Part shown: positions 45,497-54,655 of the stretch, piece by piece
How positions within the stretch are numbered: position 1 is the first letter of the stretch
Layout: each line of letters opens with the position of its first letter
Source of the DNA: Pseudomonas sp. KK4
GTDB taxonomy: Bacteria; Pseudomonadota; Gammaproteobacteria; Pseudomonadales; Pseudomonadaceae
Assembly (NCBI RefSeq): GCF_001984065.1
Contig: NZ_LYVP01000004.1
Coordinates: forward strand, 62,001-126,000
Direction: 5' to 3'
Length of the DNA stretch: 64,000 bases
Program-made: the position numbers and the translations under genes
Notes under the pieces: generated by a model
Told to the model about the DNA's origin: nothing
What the model saw: the letters and a program-made list of their open reading frames with translations, nothing else
The model's database searches: none

Positions 45497-45777
45497 TCTG
45501 GGATTTGCAAAACTTTTGCAGAACGCCTGATCACAGCGCTAATTAGCATTGGCCTGAACGTATTCGATGTTCTTCCCGTCATACACCCTCCCGATATTGT
45601 CTGCTCATTCTCTCCTTTGACAGGAGGAGCGCATTATTTTCAGGTTCCGCTAGAACTTGCCGATATCTGGACGTTCGTACATGCGTTCGGCAGCGTTAAG
45701 TCCATTCTTATCCTTTGGCGTTATAGCGCGTGGTTATGAAGGGGTGGATACTCCTGCGCCTCTATTGGAGTGTTTCA
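45497..45777. other. AT-richer intergenic stretch without a recognisable gene
   Basis: GC content falls visibly compared with the flanking genes. A small inverted repeat, CTCCTttgacAGGAG, is at about 45616-45631. An uninterrupted plus-strand frame runs through here to 45739 but begins inside the tRNA and has no ribosome site, so it is not called a gene. Confidence 0.5.
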
Positions 45778-45996
45778 ATGCAAAGAAGAGATGAGTTTTT
45801 GGCGAAGGCCTTGTCAGTCCATGGTGATTACGAAAAGGCCACAGCTGTGATCCGTGGGTTGAGAGTGCGAGACGTAATAGATGGCCCTGAATGGGATTCT
45901 GCGGTCGCCAGCCAGAAAGCAGCGCTGGATGCATGGCTGGCGCTTCTTGATGACTATCCGGAGCTTCAGCCCGGTCATGAAAAATATCCAGGCTGA
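45778..45996 (+). CDS. hypothetical 72-residue protein
   Basis: Starts MQRRDEFLAKALSVHGDYEK and is rich in charged residues and predicted helix, with no signal peptide, Cys or recognisable motif. Codon usage is less GC-biased than in neighbouring core genes (several AGA, GTA, ATA codons), pointing to transferred or fast-evolving DNA. The upstream ribosome site is weak (GGAG 12 bases before). Function unknown. Confidence 0.5.
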   Translation: MQRRDEFLAKALSVHGDYEKATAVIRGLRVRDVIDGPEWDSAVASQKAALDAWLALLDDYPELQPGHEKYPG

Positions 45997-46147
45997 GCAA
46001 GCGGGATCGGATTTGGCAATCAGTATCGAATGAAAATTAGTTCGATTGGATACTGAACTGTCAGCCGAAAACTCCATCCAACCAGAACACGTGACCAAAT
46101 GTTTCGTTTTTGTTTGTGTGGGAGACCGGTGAATGGGGAGGCGAGCG

Positions 46148-46258
46148 ATGATCAAGTTCCTTGCGGCTTACTTGTCCATTTGCCTGTTGCTTCAATGGAC
46201 GGTGGTCGAGGCTTCGCCCTGGATCGCTTCACACGTTCTCTTGAGGTGGATCCTTTAG
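46148..46258 (+). CDS. candidate 36-residue small membrane protein
   Basis: The short frame beginning MIKFLAAYLSICLLLQWT is mostly hydrophobic and has an excellent ribosome site, GGGGAGG at 46135-46141, 6 bases before the ATG. No homologue is recognised. An overlapping plus-strand frame (46099-46395, 98 codons, poor ribosome site) is the competing reading of this stretch. Only one of them is likely translated, and neither is certain. Confidence 0.35.
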   Translation: MIKFLAAYLSICLLLQWTVVEASPWIASHVLLRWIL

Positions 46259-46397
46259 CTCGCTGGCCGCTGTTGAAAAACATTCGGCGAAAGATGGCCC
46301 TGCCACCTCATCGACAGGCGTCGAGCATGATCTCCGTACTCACGAACCAGCCCTCCTCAGAGACCCAAACCGTCTTGAATCAATACAGAAAATAACC

Positions 46398-46427
46398 AGA
46401 GCCCAGCCATCGTGCTGGGCTCTTTGC
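46398..46427 (+). terminator. hairpin terminator before the carbonic anhydrase gene
   Basis: Perfect 10-bp stem AGAGCCCAGC/GCTGGGCTCT with a 6-base loop and a short T-tail (TTTGC). It lies between the converging small-ORF patch and the minus-strand carbonic anhydrase gene and could serve either. Confidence 0.65.
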
Positions 46428-46457
46428 ATCTGAATGCTCCAACATGATAACGGCGGT

Positions 46458-47210
46458 TCAGGCAATCAATTCGACCTTGCCGGTCGCCAGGCGATAGAGG
46501 CCACCTACTATCTTCAACTTGCCGTTGCCGAGCGCATCAGTCAGCAGTGGAGTCGCTGCTTTGAGGCGCTCGACCGAGTTTTTGACATTTTGCACGGTCG
46601 CATTCGCCACAAGGTCCCCGGGTTGTTTGAGTACTTGCTCAATTGAGGGCTGGAGCGCATTCGTGAGTTTCGGAATCTGCCCAGGGAACACTGTACGGTC
46701 CTTGACGGCTTTTACACCCGCCTCGATGGCGCCGCAGCGCTCATGGCCCAAAACCAGGATCAGTGGCGCACCCAGTACGGCGACACCGTATTCAAGACTT
46801 GCGAGGCCTTCATCGGTTACGAAGTTGCCGGCGACGCGAATGGCAAATAGATCGCCTCGCGCTGTATCGAACGCGTACTCGGGGGCGATGCGCGAGTCGG
46901 CGCAGCTGAGTACGGCCACGAACGGGTTCTGACCAGAAACCAATGCTTCGCGTTCGTCCTTGAAATCGTGCGTCTCTGAGTTGCCACTGACATAGCGTTC
47001 ATTGCCTTCGATCAGTCTTTTCAGCGCCTCATCCGGGCCGATGACGTTTTTCGGTTTCGGGGGCGTGGAGGTTTTCTCGGCAGCGTGAAGGACCTGGTTG
47101 GGCAGCGCGTTGGCGAGGAGTAATGCACCAGTGCCTAATCCGGCGAGGCGAAGAAAGCGGCGGCGCTCAATGTCGTTGCAAGCAGAGTTTGAATCACAGG
47201 ATTCACGCAT
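46458..47210 (-). CDS. beta-class carbonic anhydrase with twin-arginine export signal
   Basis: 250 residues. The twin-arginine signal ERRRFLRLAG precedes a hydrophobic stretch, predicting periplasmic export of a folded zinc enzyme. The core has the Zn ligand and Asp-Arg dyad in LSCADSR and the His/Cys ligands in LGHERCGAIEAG, so CO2/bicarbonate interconversion is expected. MRESCDSN is chosen as start over an upstream ATG at 47276, because it puts the twin arginines at residues 16-18. Confidence 0.9.
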   Translation of the reverse strand: MRESCDSNSACNDIERRRFLRLAGLGTGALLLANALPNQVLHAAEKTSTPPKPKNVIGPDEALKRLIEGNERYVSGNSETHDFKDEREALVSGQNPFVAVLSCADSRIAPEYAFDTARGDLFAIRVAGNFVTDEGLASLEYGVAVLGAPLILVLGHERCGAIEAGVKAVKDRTVFPGQIPKLTNALQPSIEQVLKQPGDLVANATVQNVKNSVERLKAATPLLTDALGNGKLKIVGGLYRLATGKVELIA

Positions 47211-47452
47211 GAACTGTGTACTCGAGGCTGATCCGGTGGAAAGGGCTGCGGTTGGGGGCAGGGCGGGCAAGAACATGTCGCACTGGCGTGGAGGAGTCCA
47301 GTGGCGGTGTGTAACGCCATATCTATTGCCGATCGCGGGGCGGGTCGATGGAAAAACCTACGCATTTGCTAATCGTTGTCCGGATGCAATTACTCGGTTC
47401 ATAAGCTACTACTGACAGGCTTGGTCCTCTTCTTACTGACAGGAGTTCATCG

Positions 47453-47908
47453 ATGCTGACCCACTGGCTTCTTGCGGCCGTTCATCTTTTGGCATTTGGC
47501 CTGGGGCTCTGGGCAGTGCTGATGCGTGGGATGAATTTTCGGCGTTTGACGGCTGGCACGGGGGAAGCTCGCAGCGTGCTGATTTCAGATAATGTCTGGG
47601 GGATTTGCGCGCTTGTATTGCTGGTGACCGGTGGGATGCGTGCCTTTGACGGGTACGAAAAGGGCACGGATTATTACCTGCACCAGCCGCTGTTCCACCT
47701 GAAGATGACACTTCTTGTGCTGATCCTGTTGCTCGAGGTGGCGCCGATGGTGACGTTGATCAAATGGCGCGTGGCGCTGGCTCGTGGGAAGCCGGTCGAT
47801 ATCGGGCGCGCAAAACTGTTTGCAGGGATCAGCCATGTCGAAGCGTTGCTGATGATGCTGATGGTGATAGCAGCCACAGGCATGGCGCGTGGGATAACGT
47901 TTGGTTAG
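47453..47908 (+). CDS. DUF2214 family membrane protein
   Basis: 151 residues with four predicted membrane helices (about 3-23, 48-65, 80-100, 128-148) and the family features HLLAFGLGLWAVLMRG and DNVWGICALVLLVTG. Function unknown. GACAGGAG precedes the ATG. The sequence TACTGACAGG occurs twice in the leader (47410 and 47434). It is divergent from the carbonic anhydrase gene. Confidence 0.82.
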   Translation: MLTHWLLAAVHLLAFGLGLWAVLMRGMNFRRLTAGTGEARSVLISDNVWGICALVLLVTGGMRAFDGYEKGTDYYLHQPLFHLKMTLLVLILLLEVAPMVTLIKWRVALARGKPVDIGRAKLFAGISHVEALLMMLMVIAATGMARGITFG

Positions 47909-48035
47909 CCGGATTCGATCGGGACGCTGGCTCCGCAGAGCAGGGGAGATGACTTGGGCCATATGGAATTGAGCATGAATCTTTAGCCAGCCATCGTTGC
48001 AGAGCAGACGGGCTGGCTACTGACTGCATCAGGAT

Positions 48036-48230
48036 TCAAGGCGTTGGCGGTTTCGCCGGAGCGGTCAGGCCAGCCTGAATGCGCTGATAAATTTCTTCAC
48101 GATGCACTGCAACGTCTTTCGGAGCGTTGATGCCGATTCTGACTTGCTGACCGCTTACGCCGAGGATGGTGATCGTAATGTCGTCACCAATGTTTATGCT
48201 TTCACCGACTTTGCGGGTGAGTATCAGCAT
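48036..48230 (-). CDS. csrA: carbon storage regulator / translational repressor
   Basis: 64 residues, the RNA-binding dimer (RsmA in Pseudomonas) that blocks ribosome sites at GGA motifs and governs secondary metabolism and biofilm switching. It has the canonical [18 protein letters not shown] start, [18 protein letters not shown] and a short Pro-rich tail. The ATG has AAGGAGA just upstream; the in-frame codons before it belong to the leader. Confidence 0.95.
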   Translation of the reverse strand: MLILTRKVGESINIGDDITITILGVSGQQVRIGINAPKDVAVHREEIYQRIQAGLTAPAKPPTP

Positions 48231-48480
48231 GGTCTTCTCCTTAATTACTTCGTGGGGCACCTGATTCGAACAGTGCAGAGGTCGGTGGTATGTATAGATT
48301 AGTGCGAAGTCTCACGGTTTGGGTGCCTCTTTCTGACGCGCAGATACAGCATTAATTCCCAAGGCGTAACTATACAGAGGCCGCAACCATCATTCTCGTT
48401 GTTTTGCGCCCATTTTGCGGCACTCCGGAAGTATTCATGAGTGTTAAAATCTTCGCTTTAGGCTTTCAGAGGAAAACGCT

Positions 48481-48846
48481 GTGCGCAAAATGGTCTTGGT
48501 AATGGCGGTACTGGCGCTGGCGGGATGTGGTGAAGGCAAGCGTGTCGAGGCGCCCAAGCCTGCGCAGGCGACGCAGGTTGCACCTGTACAGGCATCAGGG
48601 CCGCAATGGGATCTGGAGGTGCGCGGTGAAACACCACAGGCCGTCAGTGACCTCAGCGGCTGGTTGATCGAGCACAGTTTCATGTCCAGTGTTGTCAGGG
48701 AAAACGGCAAGACGCGAATTCTGATGGGCCCCTACGCTTCGAAGGCTGAAGCCGATGCCAAGCAGGCTGAGGTGAATGCTGCACTCATCCGGGCGAAGAA
48801 ACAGAACATTGAAGTGCTGGTTCTCGAGCGTCCCGTGGTTCAGTAG
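48481..48846 (+). CDS. SPOR-domain-like lipoprotein
   Basis: 121 residues. The N-terminal signal with lipobox LAGC (Cys16) predicts lipid anchoring. A short Pro/Ala linker leads to a domain of about 75 residues ending in TRILMGPYASKAEADAKQ, the typical C-terminal half of a SPOR peptidoglycan-binding fold. It starts at GTG with AGGAAA upstream. It is divergent from csrA. Confidence 0.8.
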   Translation: MRKMVLVMAVLALAGCGEGKRVEAPKPAQATQVAPVQASGPQWDLEVRGETPQAVSDLSGWLIEHSFMSSVVRENGKTRILMGPYASKAEADAKQAEVNAALIRAKKQNIEVLVLERPVVQ

Positions 48847-48870
48847 CACAGTAATCAGGTCGGCATAAAC

Positions 48871-48908
48871 AAAAGGCCTCGGGAAGTTAACCCGAGGCCT
48901 TTTCGTTT
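48871..48908. terminator. bidirectional rho-independent terminator
   Basis: Stem AAAAGGCCTCGGG/CCCGAGGCCTTTT with loop AAGTTAA, between the SPOR lipoprotein and the converging endA gene. Confidence 0.9.
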
Positions 48909-48919
48909 TCAGCGGTCGA

Positions 48920-49609
48920 TCAGCCGCAGCTTTTCATGTCGACGGGGCCGACGAATTCGTTGGCGCGGCCCATGACGCACGCCACGCTCTGGTTGCGTTG
49001 CCGTTCCCAGGCCTGAACGGGATAGGTTTTGTTCCAGGCTTCATACAGTTGGCGATCCTGCTTGGACAGGCGAAGACCATACTGCTTGCTCATATAGAAA
49101 TATGTCCGGGCGATCATGCCGCGAATGGACGGGCGAGGCATGACCTTCTTCGCCTTGAAGTCGATTTGAGTCAGGCATGAACCGTACTGACCCGATTGCT
49201 CCGGCAGCCAGCCGAAGCTGAAGTTGCTGCGGTCACCGTTGACCTCACCGATGCTGGGCACCAGGTTGTGCAGGTCGGCCTCGGCCTTCTGGTAGACAGG
49301 GTCGTAGCGCGTGCAGTTTTTACGACCGCCTTCCTGCCAGCATTGACGCTGGTGACCGATCTGCCAGGCCGGAACAATGTGCTCCCACTCGATGCGGGCA
49401 GCGCGTTTGGCACTCTTGCGTGGCACGTAACCACAGGCCGCGAGATCAACCCGATTGCCAGTGTATTTGCAGCCGCAATAAAACTCGGTGGATTGTGGCG
49501 CGTACAACGTCCAGGCGACTTTCTTGGCTTCTTCGAACGTGCGCGGTGCGTCTGCCTGGGCACCCATGGCGAACAACAGAAGCAGCAAAGCAAAACAACG
49601 AACATTCAT
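48920..49609 (-). CDS. endA: secreted/periplasmic endonuclease I
   Basis: 229 residues with a Sec signal peptide (MNVRCFALLLLLFAMGAQA). The body has the endonuclease I fold: the His-Me nuclease segment RIEWEHIVPAWQIGHQRQ, eight cysteines for disulfides, and NLVPSIGEVNGDRSNF with the catalytic Asn. It cuts double-stranded DNA outside the cytoplasm. It is placed 4 bases after the DUF1654 gene, so it shares that transcript and its LexA-type box. The ATG at 49609 is preferred because it starts the signal peptide. Confidence 0.93.
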   Translation of the reverse strand: MNVRCFALLLLLFAMGAQADAPRTFEEAKKVAWTLYAPQSTEFYCGCKYTGNRVDLAACGYVPRKSAKRAARIEWEHIVPAWQIGHQRQCWQEGGRKNCTRYDPVYQKAEADLHNLVPSIGEVNGDRSNFSFGWLPEQSGQYGSCLTQIDFKAKKVMPRPSIRGMIARTYFYMSKQYGLRLSKQDRQLYEAWNKTYPVQAWERQRNQSVACVMGRANEFVGPVDMKSCG

Positions 49610-49613
49610 CGAA

Positions 49614-49853
49614 TCAGTCTTCCTTCGGTACAACCCAGAAAACCTGCACACCGCCATCGTCGCGATAGGCGAGAGTAACGTTGTCGTTTTCATCGATTTC
49701 TTCAAGCAGGCGCTCCCATTCATCCACCGGTTCGTCCGGCAAGCGGAAAATCAGTGCTGCCTTGGCTTTTTGGGCGGTGGGGGAGTTGATGATTTTCTGA
49801 ACGCGCAGGCCCATGCGGACATAGGTATCAGGAGAGGCGGAGTGGGTGTCCAC
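49614..49853 (-). CDS. DUF1654 family protein
   Basis: 79 residues of the Pseudomonas-specific DUF1654 family, recognised by RVQKIINSPTAQKAKAALIF and the DNVTLAYRDDGGVQVFW tail. Function unknown. The GTG at 49853 is selected because AAGGA is 7 bases upstream and the LexA-type box then lies properly in the promoter; longer in-frame starts at 49883 and 49904 would run through that box. It forms a two-gene operon with endA. Confidence 0.85.
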   Translation of the reverse strand: MDTHSASPDTYVRMGLRVQKIINSPTAQKAKAALIFRLPDEPVDEWERLLEEIDENDNVTLAYRDDGGVQVFWVVPKED

Positions 49854-49871
49854 GGGATTATCCTTATTAAG

Positions 49872-49887
49872 CTGTACGTGCATACAG
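49872..49887 (-). promoter_or_regulatory. LexA-type SOS box before DUF1654-endA
   Basis: CTGTATGCACGTACAG on the minus strand fits the CTGT-N8-ACAG rule of gamma-proteobacterial LexA boxes, with the extended TA before it. A weak promoter (TTGCGA, 16 bases, AATACT) overlaps its left edge, as expected for repression. The box ends 18 bases before the GTG start. Confidence 0.75.
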
Positions 49888-50058
49888 TATTTAACTGTAG
49901 GCATTTTCGCAACTGCTTAAAATTCAAGAGAATCCTCTGACCGCGGCTTTTGTCTTTTGGTGTGCGGCAAAGCGAGATTTTTTGCAGGCAGGACCACTCG
50001 CCAGACCGGCGAGTGGTAAAAACGGTGCCCGAGCAGGATCGCTCGGGCGAGGGGGAAA

Positions 50059-51465
<1,407 letters not shown>

Positions 51466-51903
51466 ATGTCGTTGACCGTCGGTTTTCCACAAGCAGCTGT
51501 CATCAACGTCGGCGGTAAACCTCCGGTGACAGCTGACGCCTTGGGTGATGCAAGCTCTGAAACGGCCGCGCAACGACTGGGCCTTGAGGAGGATAAAAAG
51601 TCGGTCAGCCTGGGCGACGAAGCGCGGGGCGGCGAGAAAGTCGAAGGCACGGGCAGTACGCAAAGTATTGCGGTGCAGACACTGCTCAAACGCATGCGGG
51701 AACTGCAGGAGCAATTGCGCGAACAACAGCAGCAATTGGCGGCAACCCAGGCCGCTTCCTTCCCGACGCCCGAAGCGAAAACCACCGCGGTCATGGCCAT
51801 TCAGGCACAGATTGCAAGTACCACCGCGGCACTCATGCAGGTTGTGGCCAGTCTGGCCAAGGAGCTGGCGGGTTCGGGCAGCGTGGTCAATACGACGGCG
51901 TAA
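51466..51903 (+). CDS. hypothetical coiled-coil protein
   Basis: 145 residues without signal peptide. The first 60 residues are polar and probably disordered. Residues 68-100 form a Gln/Glu/Leu-rich coiled coil (LLKRMRELQEQLREQQQQL) and the rest is Ala-rich helix. It resembles the FlxA-like group of small coiled-coil proteins, but the match is weak and no function is assigned. Confidence 0.7.
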   Translation: MSLTVGFPQAAVINVGGKPPVTADALGDASSETAAQRLGLEEDKKSVSLGDEARGGEKVEGTGSTQSIAVQTLLKRMRELQEQLREQQQQLAATQAASFPTPEAKTTAVMAIQAQIASTTAALMQVVASLAKELAGSGSVVNTTA

Positions 51904-51943
51904 AGGGATTGAGCAGCTTCGAATTCGAGATCGCTTCTCGTCG

Positions 51944-51972
51944 TTGACAAATTTCGACAAGGTTCGCATAGT
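51944..51972 (+). promoter_or_regulatory. promoter of the ribose operon
   Basis: Perfect -35 TTGACA at 51944-51949, 17-base spacer, -10 CATAGT at 51967-51972. The predicted start of transcription falls on the edge of the RbsR palindrome. Confidence 0.72.
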
Positions 51973-51979
51973 TCGATCT

Positions 51980-51995
51980 TCGCAAACGTTTGCGA
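51980..51995. promoter_or_regulatory. RbsR (LacI-family) operator
   Basis: Perfect 16-bp palindrome TCGCAAACGTTTGCGA with the CAAACGTTTG core typical of LacI/RbsR sites, immediately after the -10. A second imperfect copy, GCAAACGTTGC, is at 52049-52059. The operon encodes its own LacI-type regulator. Confidence 0.85.
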
Positions 51996-52089
51996 GATGT
52001 TTCCGGTGAGCAAAATCCACCGGCCAACACCCTGCAGCTTACGCCAGTGCAAACGTTGCTCACAATAATCATAAGATCGGAGTGAACCC

Positions 52090-53046
52090 ATGAAGCTGCC
52101 ATTCGCTGGACGTCTTCTCGCTGTCGCTATGCTGGCTGCCGTTTCCGCCGCACTGCCTGTCTCTTCGGCTTTCGCCGAGTCCCCGGAAAAACCAAAAGTC
52201 GCCCTGGTCATGAAATCCCTGGCCAACGAATTCTTCCTGACCATGGAAGATGGCGCCAAGGCTTATCAGAAAGATCACGCCGGCGATTTCGAGCTGATTT
52301 CCAACGGTATCAAGGACGAAACGGACACTGCAGGTCAAACCCGCATCGTCGAGCAGATGATCCTTGCCAAGGTCAATGCGCTGGTCATCGCGCCGGCTGA
52401 CTCCAAGGCCATGGTGCCGGTGATCAAGAAAGCCATCGACGCGGGCATCACCGTGATCAACATCGACAACCAACTCGATCCTGCGGTAATCAAAAGCAAA
52501 AACATCAACGTCCCGTTCGTAGGCCCGGATAATCGCAAGGGCGCGCGCATGGTCGGCGAATACCTGGCCAAGCAACTCAAGGCCGGTGACGAAGTCGGCA
52601 TCATCGAAGGCGTGTCCACCACCACCAACGCCCAGGCTCGCACCGCGGGCTTCAAGGACGCAATGGAGGCCGCGCAAATCAAGGTGGTTTCCGTACAATC
52701 GGGTGATTGGGAAATCGACAAGGGCAACAAGGTTGCCGCCTCGATCCTCAGCGAATATCCAGACGTGAAAGCCTTGCTGGCCGGCAACGACAGCATGGCG
52801 GTCGGTGTGGTATCCGCCGTGCGGGCAGCAGGCAAGGCCGGCAAGGTGCAAGTGGTCGGTTACGACAACATCAACGCCATCAAGCCGATGCTCAAGGACG
52901 GTCGTGTACTGGCCACTGCCGACCAGTTCGCTGCCAAGCAAGCGGTGTTCGGTATCGAGACCGCGCTGAAAATCATCAAGGGCGAGAAGGTCGACAGCAG
53001 CGCCAGTGGCGTGATCGAGACGCCGGTAGAGCTGGTTACCAAGTAA
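52090..53046 (+). CDS. rbsB: ribose ABC transporter, periplasmic binding protein
   Basis: 318 residues with a Sec signal (1-30, ending SSAFA). It belongs to the type I periplasmic sugar-binding family, with VALVMKSLANEFFLTMEDGAK at the start of the mature protein and VIAPADSKAMVPVIKKA. It delivers ribose to RbsAC. GGAGTGA lies before the ATG. A GC-rich hairpin between rbsB and rbsA (53067-53086) probably protects the rbsB end of the mRNA, giving more binding protein than transporter. Confidence 0.95.
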   Translation: MKLPFAGRLLAVAMLAAVSAALPVSSAFAESPEKPKVALVMKSLANEFFLTMEDGAKAYQKDHAGDFELISNGIKDETDTAGQTRIVEQMILAKVNALVIAPADSKAMVPVIKKAIDAGITVINIDNQLDPAVIKSKNINVPFVGPDNRKGARMVGEYLAKQLKAGDEVGIIEGVSTTTNAQARTAGFKDAMEAAQIKVVSVQSGDWEIDKGNKVAASILSEYPDVKALLAGNDSMAVGVVSAVRAAGKAGKVQVVGYDNINAIKPMLKDGRVLATADQFAAKQAVFGIETALKIIKGEKVDSSASGVIETPVELVTK

Positions 53047-53066
53047 TCTTCTGGCGACACAACGGT

Positions 53067-53086
53067 GCTCGCCCGTCCGGGCGAGC
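53067..53086 (+). other. intercistronic stem-loop rbsB/rbsA
   Basis: Perfect 8-bp stem GCTCGCCC/GGGCGAGC with loop gtcc, no T-run, 20 bases after the rbsB stop. Position and strength suit an mRNA-stabilising or attenuating element between a binding-protein gene and its ATPase gene. Confidence 0.7.
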
Positions 53087-53101
53087 GCATGGAGAGTTTT
53101 T

Positions 53102-54655
53102 ATGTCCGTTCGCGCACCGAACGCTGTCCTGTCGGTCAGCGGTATCGGCAAGACCTACGCCCAACCGGTCCTGACCGGCATCGACCTGACGCTCATGCGC
53201 GGCGAAGTGCTGGCGCTGACCGGCGAGAACGGCGCAGGCAAAAGCACGTTGTCGAAGATCATTGGCGGGCTGGTCACACCGACTACCGGCCAGATGCAAT
53301 TTCAGGGGCAGGATTATCGCCCCGGCAGCCGCACCCAGGCCGAAGACCTGGGCATCCGCATGGTCATGCAGGAACTCAATCTGTTGCCGACGTTGTCGGT
53401 GGCGGAAAACCTGTTTCTCGACAACCTGCCGAGCAAGGCCGGCTGGATCAGTCGCAAGCAACTGCGCAAAGCGGCGATCGAAGCCATGGCTCAGGTCGGT
53501 CTCGATGCGATCGACCCGGACACCCTGGTCGGCGACCTCGGCATCGGTCACCAGCAAATGGTCGAGATCGCCCGCAACCTGATCGGCGATTGCCATGTGC
53601 TGATCCTCGATGAACCGACCGCGATGCTCACGGCCCGCGAAGTCGAGATGCTGTTCGAGCAGATCACCCGCCTGCAAGCCCGGGGCGTGTCGATCATCTA
53701 TATCTCCCATCGCCTCGAAGAACTGGCCCGGGTTGCGCAGCGTATCGCGGTACTGCGCGACGGCAATCTGGTGTGCGTCGAGCCGATGGCCAATTACAAC
53801 AGCGAGCAACTGGTCACCTTGATGGTCGGTCGCGAGTTGGGCGAACACATGGATATGGGCCCACGCAACTTCGGCGCCCCGGCATTGACCGTCAAGGGCC
53901 TGAGCCGTGCCGACAAGGTGCGTGACGTGTCCTTCGAAGTGCGTGCCGGGGAGATCTTCGGCATTTCCGGTCTGATCGGGGCAGGGCGCACTGAACTGCT
54001 CCGGTTGATCTTTGGTGCCGACATTGCCGACAGCGGCACGGTGGCATTGGGCTCGCCCGCGCAGGTCGTCAGCATTCGCTCTCCGGTGGACGCGGTCGGT
54101 CACGGCATCGCCCTGATCACCGAAGACCGCAAGGGCGAAGGCCTGTTGTTGACGCAGTCGATCAGCGCCAACATTGCATTGGGCAACATGCCCGGCATCT
54201 CCAGCGCCGGGGTGGTCAATTCCGGCGACGAAACCGCGTTGGCCCAGCGCCAGATCGATGCCATGCGCATCCGCAGTTCCGGCCCGACGCAATTGGTTTC
54301 AGAGCTCTCGGGTGGCAACCAGCAGAAAGTGGTGATCGGCCGTTGGCTGGAACGCGACTGCTCGGTGCTGCTGTTCGACGAACCGACCCGCGGCATCGAC
54401 GTCGGCGCCAAGTTCGACATTTATGCATTGCTCGGTGAGCTGACTCGCCAAGGCAAGGCACTGGTGGTGGTGTCCAGCGACCTGCGCGAGCTGATGCTGA
54501 TCTGCGACCGCATCGGCGTGTTGTCGGCGGGCCGTCTGATCGACACCTTCGAGCGTGACAGCTGGAACCAGGATGACTTGCTTGCCGCCGCATTTGCCGG
54601 CTACCAAAAACGTGATGCGCTGCTCAACGAAGCAGCGCCTGGGGACCTTCCATGA
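53102..54655 (+). CDS. rbsA: ribose ABC transporter, ATP-binding protein
   Basis: 517 residues with two ABC cassettes. Domain 1: Walker A GENGAGKST and a degenerate signature region, VGDLGIGHQQMVEIARNL. Domain 2: GLIGAGRTELLRLIFGAD (degenerate Walker A) and signature LSGGNQQKVVIGRWL with Walker B LLFDEPTRGIDVG. This is the usual pattern for sugar importers of the CUT2 class. It overlaps rbsC by 4 bases. Confidence 0.96.
   Translation: MSVRAPNAVLSVSGIGKTYAQPVLTGIDLTLMRGEVLALTGENGAGKSTLSKIIGGLVTPTTGQMQFQGQDYRPGSRTQAEDLGIRMVMQELNLLPTLSVAENLFLDNLPSKAGWISRKQLRKAAIEAMAQVGLDAIDPDTLVGDLGIGHQQMVEIARNLIGDCHVLILDEPTAMLTAREVEMLFEQITRLQARGVSIIYISHRLEELARVAQRIAVLRDGNLVCVEPMANYNSEQLVTLMVGRELGEHMDMGPRNFGAPALTVKGLSRADKVRDVSFEVRAGEIFGISGLIGAGRTELLRLIFGADIADSGTVALGSPAQVVSIRSPVDAVGHGIALITEDRKGEGLLLTQSISANIALGNMPGISSAGVVNSGDETALAQRQIDAMRIRSSGPTQLVSELSGGNQQKVVIGRWLERDCSVLLFDEPTRGIDVGAKFDIYALLGELTRQGKALVVVSSDLRELMLICDRIGVLSAGRLIDTFERDSWNQDDLLAAAFAGYQKRDALLNEAAPGDLP

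Noticed and set aside
45389-45739. 116-codon frame downstream of tRNA-Val(GAC)
   Set aside because: It begins inside the tRNA gene and crosses its terminator, has no ribosome site and no recognisable domain.
45357-48000. Integrated island at tRNA-Val(GAC)
   Set aside because: I looked for a repeat of the tRNA 3' end and for an integrase and saw neither in the window. Only a local AT-rich patch remains.
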